From the NCBI GenBank assembly GCA_037893245.1, contig JBAIAA010000110.1:1-64000 (forward strand): a stretch of DNA of 64,000 nt, in the 5' to 3' direction. Shown one piece after another: positions 62,401 to 64,000 of the stretch (position 1 is its first letter; the number at the start of each line of letters is the position of its first letter). The translations under genes and the position numbers were made by a program. The DNA comes from Crossaster papposus (taxonomy: Eukaryota > Echinodermata > Asteroidea > Velatida > Solasteridae). Below the pieces are notes generated by a model, which saw nothing but the letters and a program-made list of their open reading frames with translations, ran no database searches and was not told where the DNA came from.

Positions 62401-63949
62401 TACCATAATTGGGATTCGATTGTGTAATCTCCATGGTTTCCAATGGCAATCTGTGGACAGCTGTGAAAATAAGTTGTCTTAATAAAATATGCATAAGAGT
62501 GCGAGTTCGAATCCCGGCCGTCGACACGTGTGTCCTTAAGCAAGGCAATTAAACCACTATTGCTTCGTCCTTCGGATGGGACGTAAAGCTGTAGGTCCCG
62601 TGCGTTGTGTAATGCACGTAAAAGAACCCAGTAACACTCTTCGCTAAGAGAAGGGATTTGCCCCGGTGTTCCTGGCAGCGCCTCGGAATAGGCAACTAGA
62701 TAGATGGCGCTTTACAAATGCATGATCATCATCATCATCATCATAACTTCTGATAGCATAGATCAATTTCAGACATTTTTCTATTTCACATGGGCCGAAG
62801 AATAAGGTGCGTTTGATAAGCAAGATTGGTATGTCAAATTTAAAGGTGGAAATAACTTTTGCAACTATCCAAAAAGTGACCAACCAAAATACTGTTGAAG
62901 AGCTTACTTGTTTTTATGGATATATTAATGAGTTTGAACTCCCTGTAAAATTATTTATTCTGGTACACTGTAACTTGGAAGAAAATAACAAACAAAAATG
63001 TCATTTCCAAAAATGCATCTCGGAGACGTATTTTTTTGAAAATTGCCGCAAAAAGTGCGTACAAAAGTTCGAACGGCACACGTGAGGGCGCTGTTATTGG
63101 TCTGTTTAGTGCGTGACATGCGAGTAGCTGCAATTGGCTGGATGAGAACGCGCCCTGAACGCAGATTGTGGTCGCAATCCAAATTGTGACTCGGCAAACT
63201 TTGAATTGAAATCGAAATTTCAGAATATTGTTTTCTCGAAATATGCAGCATTCACAAAGCTAAAAACTTCATCAAATTGTTTGTCAAGCACCTTTCTATA
63301 TATTTTGAGCACTTTTGCTGCTTCAAACGATAAAAATGCACAACTGACCAATGGCCTTATTGTCCCATTATTAACCAGTTCGCGCCGGGATTATTGTAAC
63401 ATTCACCGAGTCGAGGTATTTTTAACGAAACTCGATCCGAGGCAGGTTCAGGCCGATTGTACCCGGAAGCACACCCATGACATTTTAGGTTTTGATCACT
63501 GCTGACGGACATTTTCGGCCTTGCTGGTGTCGTGTTTATGCCTCTTCTGTTTTGAATCTTGGAAAAAATTTGCACGTCCTCCGGCGTGAACTGGTTAAAG
63601 ATGGGCAGAAACTTATATATTTGTTCTCTTGTAGGAGCACCTCGTTGAGCCAGTACGGAAGGCCCTCAACTACTACTCAGAGATGGCTAAGGCCATGGAG
63701 GAAGAGAAACGGAAAAAGTCTGAGAACGACAAAACGGCGACGACGACGACGACGACGACGACGCGGCAAGCCAATGGCGAGACGCCCAAGATTAACGCCA
63801 CGAATGGCCCCCCCAAGCCCTCCAGCAAGCAGAACGGCGATGCGTCCGCCCTCGGCAGCGCGGTCGTCGTCACGGACAAGAAAGTAGTCAGAACAAATCT
63901 CACCGCGTCGAAGGTCGGGTCATCCAAATCAAAGGTCAACCCCAAATGA
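29319..63949 (+). CDS. PDE9A orthologue: cGMP-specific 3',5'-cyclic phosphodiesterase 9A (12 exons, N-terminus missing)
   Basis: It hydrolyses cGMP to 5'-GMP with high affinity in the cytosol, and so ends cGMP signals. Joined exons (29319-29468, 38764-38812, 45721-45823, 47624-47763, 48246-48387, 50728-50823, 57710-57832, 58589-58681, 59640-59810, 60307-60411, 60959-61105, 63635-63949) give about 543 residues and align through to the vertebrate C-terminal region. The N-terminal part ([28 protein letters not shown]) matches the PDE9A start. A Glu/Lys-rich coiled-coil-like segment follows (exons 2-4), then the catalytic domain: HNFKHCFC (general acid His and first metal His), [16 protein letters not shown] (metal Asp) and SSQTGFIRF (invariant Gln and stacking Phe). 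Every phase matches. Odd points: Phe replaces the PDE9-type Tyr in LLQEFFNQ, and the Thr-rich tail is long. The exon with the start codon was not found. Family assignment is very secure. Confidence 0.96.
29575..29790 (+). mobile_element. Family E MITE fragment (left half)
   Basis: TTGTAACCCGTCACCACAAA and AAGAGCTTTCCAATGGTATA match the left part of 4483-5101. No matching right end was found. Confidence 0.65.
30272..30492 (-). mobile_element. Family A MITE, shortened
   Basis: TTAA then AGGTAGGATACATTATTTGC on the left; CAAATGGTGTATCC then TTAA on the right. The central core is deleted. Confidence 0.75.
31380..31805. mobile_element. MITE with GTGACC ends (family E, copy 4)
   Basis: Left GTGACCTGTTCCAACGAAAC and right GTTTCGTTGGAACAGGTCAC are exact inverted repeats, continuing through CCGGACAAAGT. 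Flanked by AAAT on both sides (31376-31379, 31806-31809). The interior is shared in reverse with 37288-37705. Confidence 0.9.
32106..32337 (+). mobile_element. Family C foldback MITE inside the 31816 element
   Basis: Starts GGGGCCAATTTCATAAAACA and ends within ATGCTAAGCACATTTTTGG, so the right terminus is truncated. It lies between CACCCCAGCA and GATTTCACAGGATG, which are near-contiguous in the relative at 36.3 kb. Confidence 0.7.
32416..33386 (-). mobile_element. Harbinger-type DNA transposon remnant with Myb/SANT-like frame
   Basis: The termini are inverted: GGCGTTTTCACACTATC on the left and GACAGTGTGAAAGCGCC on the right, next to TATA and TTAT (compatible with a TWA target duplication). 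The subterminal parts are full of AACACGG, CAACCCGG and GGTTGGAACC repeats in both directions. The minus strand carries a short decayed frame with the Myb/SANT-like pattern typical of the second Harbinger protein. No transposase frame was seen, so it is non-autonomous. Confidence 0.75.
32706..32891 (-). pseudogene. Decayed Myb/SANT-like DNA-binding frame of a Harbinger element
   Basis: From [19 protein letters not shown] the frame reads [12 protein letters not shown], a TAG stop, then [20 protein letters not shown] and a short run to CRIN before a TAA. The order W-(S/T)D-x-V-Q-x-LDG-x-x-RN-x-x-V-(F/Y)-x-K-(I/M)S-x-x-L-x-x-x-G ... QCR is the Myb/SANT-like (Myb_DNA-bind_4) pattern found in the DNA-binding partner protein of Harbinger transposons. 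The stop replaces the usual Gln. The frame also extends upstream of the Met as far as 33053. Too short and broken to be a host gene. Confidence 0.65.
34165..34425 (-). mobile_element. tRNA-like SINE (head type 4), reversed
   Basis: The reverse complement holds AGATAGCTCAGTTGGTAGGG (A box) and GCAGACCTGTTTGAGTCCCC (B box). The edge phrase AAATTGGCAAGG...GGACTC is repeated at 62355. It resembles a tRNA with an unusually long downstream body, so it is a SINE, not a functional tRNA gene. Confidence 0.7.
35012..35219 (+). mobile_element. piggyBac-like MITE (family P, copy 3)
   Basis: TTAA plus CCAGTTCGCGCGATTG and, at the right, GACGTGAACTGG plus TTAA. Somewhat shorter and more diverged than copies 1-2 (variant phrases CGGGTTCAGACTGGC and ACACGTCCTCCG). 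Confidence 0.85.
36229..36608 (-). mobile_element. Family A-related MITE, uninterrupted relative of 31816
   Basis: Starts AAAGGTATCCGTAGTATACA and ends TACATGTACTACCTTTT. Shares AAGAAAAGTGGAATTTTGTA, GGAACCAGACTGCAACAA and TTTACTATAAAATAGGAATC (in reverse) with the 31816 copy. Confidence 0.75.
37288..37705. mobile_element. MITE with GTGACC ends (family E, copy 5)
   Basis: Left GTGACATGTTCCAACGAAAC and right TTTTGTTGGAGCGGGTCAT are inverted. The interior is the reverse complement of 31380-31805 (ATTTTGTGAAACA, TAAATGATACATCATTTTAA). Confidence 0.85.
38165..38446. mobile_element. MITE with GTGACC ends (family E, copy 6)
   Basis: Left GTGACCATCTACGACGAAAG and right TTTTGTCGTGGATGGTCAC are inverted. 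ATAT on the left, ATCT on the right. Same subfamily as 58219-58504, in opposite orientation. Confidence 0.85.
38676..38699 (+). repeat. Poly-C tract
   Basis: A run of about 23 C, ~65 bp before the next PDE9A exon. Confidence 0.85.
38764..38812 (+). CDS. PDE9A exon, 49 bp
   Basis: Bounded by TTTTCTGCAG and GTAAGTA. Encodes [15 protein letters not shown], matching human [20 protein letters not shown] in position. Enters with two and leaves with two bases of split codons, consistent with both neighbours. Confidence 0.88.
39734..40013 (-). mobile_element. tRNA-derived SINE (head type 2, tail X)
   Basis: The reverse complement starts AAGTCAGGTTGGCGTTGCGG with B box CCCGGGTTCGAATCCCGCC, runs through TTTTCCTCCCACCTCTAAAA and ends with the 90-bp tail (GCGAGCTACAGTGCCTC...GGATCCTTGGTTTCATTACC) also found on the head-type-1 SINE at 3144. 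Confidence 0.85.
40240..40491. mobile_element. MITE with AGGCCTTTTCGAA ends (family G)
   Basis: Left AGGGCCTTTTCGAAACCTTT and GCTTCGTCTTCGG are mirrored by CCAAAGACGAAACGAAGCC and GGGATTCGAAAAGGCCTT. TTA lies just left. Possibly Harbinger-like, but the right flank is unclear. No coding capacity. Confidence 0.7.
40936..41184. mobile_element. Family C foldback MITE, complete
   Basis: Left CAGGGGCCAATTTCATAGAG and right CTCTATGAAATTGGGCCCTG are inverted, with GCTGCTAAGCA next to them on both sides. ~247 bp. The best reference copy of this family in the window. Confidence 0.88.
42150..42368 (+). repeat. Interspersed repeat (family F, copy 2)
   Basis: GGTCGCAATTTAAATTGTGA, GTTTGTCAAGCACCTTTCT and GCTGCTTCAAACGATAAAAA are shared with 63165-63345. 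Confidence 0.7.
42369..43125. other. Intron sequence with a family C remnant
   Basis: 42420-42485 keeps TTGGTTTGTAACCCTGTTTT and CATGCTAAGCAAATTG from family C. Otherwise nothing recognised. Confidence 0.5.
43126..43362 (+). mobile_element. piggyBac-like MITE (family P, copy 4)
   Basis: TTAA plus CCAGTTCGCGCCGGGATTAT on the left. The right end is worn (GCAAACTGG plus TTAA). Shares GATCCGATACGGGTTCAG with copies 3 and 5. Confidence 0.85.
43485..43690 (+). repeat. Interspersed repeat with AATCCTGCAAAATCCTGC units (copy 2)
   Basis: Reverse complement of 22085-22255, with three AATCCTGCAAAATCC units and the same spacers. A short ACATGTACATAC insertion distinguishes it. Confidence 0.75.
43691..44337. 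other. Intron sequence with poly-T/poly-G run
   Basis: T-run then G-run at about 44116-44152, and C-rich runs near 43965-43978. No exon recognised. Confidence 0.5.
44338..44580 (+). repeat. Interspersed repeat (family F, copy 3, left part)
   Basis: CTTTTGCAACTATTCAAAAA and ATAACCAACCAAA match 62855-62890. Confidence 0.6.
45248..45345 (+). mobile_element. Family A MITE fragment
   Basis: CAACCGGCGTGGGCAGTTGT and GATCGTCGTCCGGCGATTGT are the family core; both ends are missing. Confidence 0.6.
45603..45690 (+). repeat. TTTGACTC / TTTGACCC tandem run
   Basis: About ten irregular units of 7-10 bases (CTTTGACTCTTTGACCC, CCTTGACCC). It lies ~30 bp upstream of the exon and supplies part of the pyrimidine-rich acceptor region. 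Confidence 0.8.
45721..45823 (+). CDS. PDE9A exon, coiled-coil-like segment
   Basis: Bounded by TTCATCACAG and GTGAGTC. Encodes [20 protein letters not shown] and [14 protein letters not shown], matching human [20 protein letters not shown] in place. Charged heptad-like pattern. Ends in phase 0. Confidence 0.9.
45824..47623 (+). other. PDE9A intron, 1.8 kb
   Basis: GTGAGT...TTCTGAGCAG. 45824-47284 shows nothing recognised; a 153-codon open frame on the minus strand (46482-46021) has no domain. A Family A part-copy is at 47285. Confidence 0.8.
47285..47475 (-). mobile_element. Family A MITE, half copy
   Basis: ATCGCGAAAAAAACAAGAAC, CAGCATCCATGATTGTAAAA and CCAATGGTGTATCCTACCTT with a TTAA-like right flank. 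Left half missing. Confidence 0.75.
47624..47763 (+). CDS. PDE9A exon, helical linker
   Basis: Bounded by TTCTGAGCAG and GTAAGAT. Encodes [20 protein letters not shown] and [20 protein letters not shown] with DKFNKI. Charged and helical. It joins the coiled coil to the catalytic domain. Leaves two bases, completed by G of the next exon to give Lys. Confidence 0.88.
47764..48245 (+). other. PDE9A intron, 482 bp
   Basis: GTAAGA...TTCTGTAG. Its last part is a Family A right end (48121-48207); the rest shows nothing recognised. Confidence 0.8.
48121..48207 (+). mobile_element. Family A MITE right-end fragment
   Basis: AAGATATTTCTTAATAATTC and GGTGTATCCTACCT with TTAA at 48204-48207. Ends 38 bp before the exon start. 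Confidence 0.8.
48246..48387 (+). CDS. PDE9A exon, start of catalytic domain
   Basis: Bounded by CTTCTGTAG and GTATGTC. Encodes [20 protein letters not shown] and [20 protein letters not shown] then TSKFNIE. LRKPTFDxWxWE is the known entry of the PDE9A catalytic domain. Confidence 0.95.
48434..48866. mobile_element. MITE with GTGACC ends (family E, copy 8)
   Basis: Left GTGACCTGGCACCACGAAAT and right ATTTTGTGATGCCAGGTCAC are inverted. Begins 47 bp after an exon. Flanks TAAT and ATAT are not identical. Confidence 0.85.
50058..50318 (-). mobile_element. piggyBac-like MITE (family P, copy 5), reversed
   Basis: TTAA plus CCAGTTCACGTTGGG and CCGACGACAACTGG plus TTAA. The interior is the reverse complement of copy 4 (GGCCTGAACC, GGCTCGCAGTGAGTG). 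Confidence 0.85.
50390..50712 (+). repeat. Pyrimidine tract (CTTTACTTTTC)n
   Basis: About 25 loose units of 10-12 bases; the sense strand is almost pure T/C/A. It stops ~15 bp before the acceptor AG of the HNFKHCFC exon. Confidence 0.9.
50728..50823 (+). CDS. PDE9A exon with HNFKHCFC metal site
   Basis: Bounded by TACATTTAG and GTAGGAT, exactly 32 codons. Encodes [20 protein letters not shown] then [12 protein letters not shown]. The first His is the presumed proton donor and the second a metal ligand (His252 and His256 in human PDE9A2 numbering, from memory). Confidence 0.96.
51045..51396 (-). mobile_element. Family A MITE, left end worn
   Basis: TTTGCAGATATCAACAAAAA at the left, core GATCACCGGATGGCGATCGC, right CCAATGGTGTATCTTACCT plus TTAA at 51393-51396. 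Confidence 0.8.
53510..54247 (+). mobile_element. hAT-like element expanded by the 12-bp minisatellite (copy 4)
   Basis: About 36 units of TCACAAGTCCAG with TCCTGTCACAAG and TCCTTTCACAAG variants, then the shared tail twice (CTTTCATAAAGCCAGTCGCA at 53938 and 54079) around a short inverted stretch, AATGACAAAGGAATGC, and the right terminus GGGACTCGAATACAACTCTG. No recognisable left terminus, so no target duplication could be tested. Confidence 0.85.
53517..54090 (+). repeat. 12-bp minisatellite (TCACAAGTCCAG / TCACAAGTCCTG / TCACAAGTCCTT)
   Basis: Same unit as 1056-1548 but more variants, arranged in blocks. Open frames on both strands (323, 235 and 179 codons) are artefacts of the 12-base period. 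Confidence 0.95.
54993..55600 (+). mobile_element. Family C foldback MITE split by an insertion
   Basis: Left CAGGGGCAAATTTCATAAAG to CATGCTAA, then a 360-bp insert, then GCACATGTTTGTGCTTGAAT and GGAATTGGGCCC. The two parts together restore a normal-length family C element. Confidence 0.8.
55199..55558. mobile_element. Harbinger-like MITE inside the family C copy, TAA duplication
   Basis: The ends are inverted over ~35 bp with small changes: GGCATTAAAAAAAATGTTAT and TTGGCGTAAC; mirrored by GTTACGCCAACATAACATTT and TTTTTTATGCC. TAA lies on both sides (55196-55198, 55559-55561). Confidence 0.85.
55601..55821. mobile_element. Family C foldback MITE, second copy back to back
   Basis: AGGGGCCAATTTCATAGAGC with TGCTTAAGCA on the left; CTTAAGCAGCTCTATAGCCC on the right. 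Directly abuts the previous copy. Confidence 0.8.
57710..57832 (+). CDS. PDE9A exon with ICHDLDHPG metal site
   Basis: Bounded by TCTCTTGTAG and GTACCAG, 41 codons. Encodes [20 protein letters not shown] then [20 protein letters not shown] and Q. His and Asp of CHDLDHPG are metal ligands (His292, Asp293 in human numbering). Confidence 0.96.
57833..58588 (+). other. PDE9A intron, 756 bp
   Basis: GTACCA...TTTTTTTTAG. It contains T-rich runs (57905-57975) and the family E copy at 58219. Confidence 0.85.
58219..58504. mobile_element. MITE with GTGACC ends (family E, copy 7)
   Basis: Left GTGACCATCCGCGACAAAAG and right CTTTCGTCGTGGACGATCAC are inverted; ATAT on both sides (58215-58218, 58505-58508). 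Same subfamily as 38165-38446. Confidence 0.88.
58589..58681 (+). CDS. PDE9A exon
   Basis: Bounded by TTTTTTTTAG and GTGAGGG, 31 codons: [20 protein letters not shown] and [11 protein letters not shown]. Near-identical to human [20 protein letters not shown] and HCAVAFQIL. Confidence 0.96.
58682..59639 (+). other. PDE9A intron, 958 bp
   Basis: GTGAGG...TTCTTGCAG. A family C right-half remnant is at 59435-59516 (TGCTTAGCAGCTACATGAAA). Otherwise nothing recognised. Confidence 0.8.
59640..59810 (+). CDS. PDE9A exon
   Basis: Bounded by TTTCTTGCAG and GTAATCG, 57 codons: [64 protein letters not shown](R/K)HAEI is a strong PDE signature. Confidence 0.96.
59811..60306 (+). other. PDE9A intron, 496 bp, with AGGTCA repeats
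   Basis: GTAATC...CATGTAG. The only structure seen is the 18-bp repeat at 60161-60250. Confidence 0.8.
60161..60250 (+). repeat. 18-bp tandem repeat AAAGGTCATATTGTGATC
   Basis: Four units plus a partial fifth. Each holds AAAGGTCA, which matches an extended nuclear-receptor half-site. A regulatory role is only a guess. Confidence 0.9.
60307..60411 (+). CDS. PDE9A exon with VADISNE metal site
   Basis: Bounded by CTCATGTAG and GTACGAA, 35 codons: [20 protein letters not shown] and [15 protein letters not shown]. Asp of ADISNE is the fourth metal ligand (Asp402). The residue matching human Tyr424 is Phe here (QEFF versus EEYF). Confidence 0.96.
60412..60958 (+). other. PDE9A intron, 547 bp
   Basis: GTACGA...CATCGTAG. 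It contains a C-rich minisatellite at 60571; nothing else recognised. Confidence 0.8.
60571..60713 (+). repeat. C-rich minisatellite (CACTGCCCCAAACCACCCT)n
   Basis: About seven loose units of ~19-20 bases, read directly. Confidence 0.85.
60959..61105 (+). CDS. PDE9A exon with invariant Gln
   Basis: Bounded by TCATCGTAG and GTAGGTC, 49 codons: [55 protein letters not shown] carries the purine-reading Gln and the stacking Phe (Gln453, Phe456 in human). Ser replaces the human Ala just before the Gln. Confidence 0.96.
61148..61375 (+). mobile_element. tRNA-derived SINE (head type 2, tail Y)
   Basis: GAGTCAGGTTGGTGTTGCGG, B box GGGTTAGAATCCTGCC, CCTCCCACCTCTAAAA, then a tail (CTGGGACCCATGGGAGAACT ... 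CAGTATAAATAAATAAA) unlike that of the 39734 copy. Head and body are shared with 39734. Confidence 0.85.
61376..61755 (+). mobile_element. tRNA-derived SINE (head type 3)
   Basis: GCCGAGGTCTCGTAGTCCAG head, B box GGGTTTGAGTCCGGCC, body GGCAAGGCACTTTGTCACTC, 3' end GTAGATACGGGCGCTATATA followed by (TTATTA) and (AAATA)n. GCGCTATATAA-type tails are common in marine invertebrate SINEs and LINEs. Confidence 0.85.
62345..62745 (+). mobile_element. SINE composite: reversed head-4 piece joined to a head-type-1 body
   Basis: 62357-62410 is a reversed piece shared with 34172-34215 (AAATTGGCAAGGCGGGACTC). 62495-62690 is the head-type-1 body (GAGTTCGAATCCCGGCCG, CTTCGTCCTTCGGATGGGAC, AAGAGAAGGGATTTGCCCCG). 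The 3' tail is GGCGCTTTACAAATGCATGA then (ATC)n, not the tail seen at 3144. Confidence 0.8.
62838..63370 (+). repeat. Interspersed repeat (family F, longest copy)
   Basis: Begins around TTAAAGGTGGAAATAACTTT and ends CACAACTGACCAATGGCC. It links pieces seen at 44338, 42150 and 25935 in one unit, so it is the best reference for this family. No coding capacity. Confidence 0.75.
63371..63598 (+). mobile_element. piggyBac-like MITE (family P, copy 6)
   Basis: TTAA plus CCAGTTCGCGCCGGGATTAT on the left, CTCCGGCGTGAACTGG plus TTAA on the right. Ends 36 bp before the last PDE9A exon. Confidence 0.9.
63635..63949 (+). CDS. PDE9A last exon, C-terminal tail and stop
   Basis: Bounded by TCTCTTGTAG; ends at [23 protein letters not shown] closes the catalytic fold. 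Then a Lys/Glu stretch, a run of eight Thr from an (ACG)n tract (63737-63762), and a Ser/Pro/Asn/Lys-rich tail ending SKVNPK. The tail is low-complexity and longer than, and unlike, the human tail. Confidence 0.93.
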   Translation, partial: EHLVEPVRKALNYYSEMAKAMEEEKRKKSENDKTATTTTTTTTRQANGETPKINATNGPPKPSSKQNGDASALGSAVVVTDKKVVRTNLTASKVGSSKSKVNPK

Positions 63950-64000
63950 CCCCGACTGCTCGCCGTTCACTTGTAAATTTCTTACTTGTACATAGTATTC
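63950..64000 (+). other. Start of PDE9A 3' UTR
   Basis: 51 bases after the stop; no AATAAA signal before the window ends. Confidence 0.8.

Larger units (their letters stand above)
61106..63634 (+). other. PDE9A intron, 2.5 kb, SINE-rich
   Basis: GTAGGT...CTCTTGTAG. Three SINEs, one family F copy and a family P MITE ending 36 bp before the exon. 61746-62344 shows nothing recognised. Confidence 0.85.

Overview
The window is animal nuclear DNA: AT-rich, dense in transposons, with one long intron-rich host gene on the + strand. That gene is an orthologue of PDE9A, the high-affinity cGMP phosphodiesterase. Twelve coding exons run from 29319 to the stop codon at 63949, with clean GT-AG borders and compatible phases; the N-terminal exon(s) were not found. 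A marine invertebrate deuterostome, most likely an echinoderm, fits best. The hints are a 2A-peptide-bearing LINE of the kind reported from sea urchins, many short DNA transposons with terminal inverted repeats, and a genome-wide-looking excess of TACATGTA and GTACCGGTAC palindromes. The species cannot be proven from sequence alone.

Layout. 1-12.7 kb is non-coding and packed with repeats: a hAT-like short element whose internal 12-bp unit has grown into a minisatellite, two compact hAT-like copies with perfect 8-bp target duplications, TTAA-flanked MITEs, a tRNA-derived SINE, and several foldback elements. 12.7-16.6 kb holds a nearly complete minus-strand non-LTR retrotransposon (APE endonuclease plus reverse transcriptase, 959 codons intact from its first Met). 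Its frame continues upstream through a canonical 2A motif to a single in-frame stop, and beyond that to a 117-codon leader. 16.6-29.3 kb is again non-coding with MITEs, including two Family A copies sharing one TTAA, and a Harbinger-like element whose empty target survives in a related repeat 2.5 kb away.

29.3-63.9 kb is PDE9A. The first exons encode the N-terminal region and a coiled-coil-like segment, and the exons from 48246 onward encode the HD-type catalytic domain with its metal ligands and the invariant glutamine. Introns carry most of the repeats. They include a three-layer nest (a TTAA MITE holding a GGGCCAATTTCAT foldback element and a Harbinger relative with a decayed Myb/SANT-like reading frame), the second 12-bp minisatellite, modular SINEs, and tandem arrays close to some splice sites.

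No retrovirus-like, LTR or Polinton-like element, CRISPR array, rRNA or convincing functional tRNA gene was recognised. The most unusual items are the 2A-bearing LINE, the hAT-born minisatellites, and the replacement in PDE9A of the Tyr that distinguishes the PDE9 pocket.
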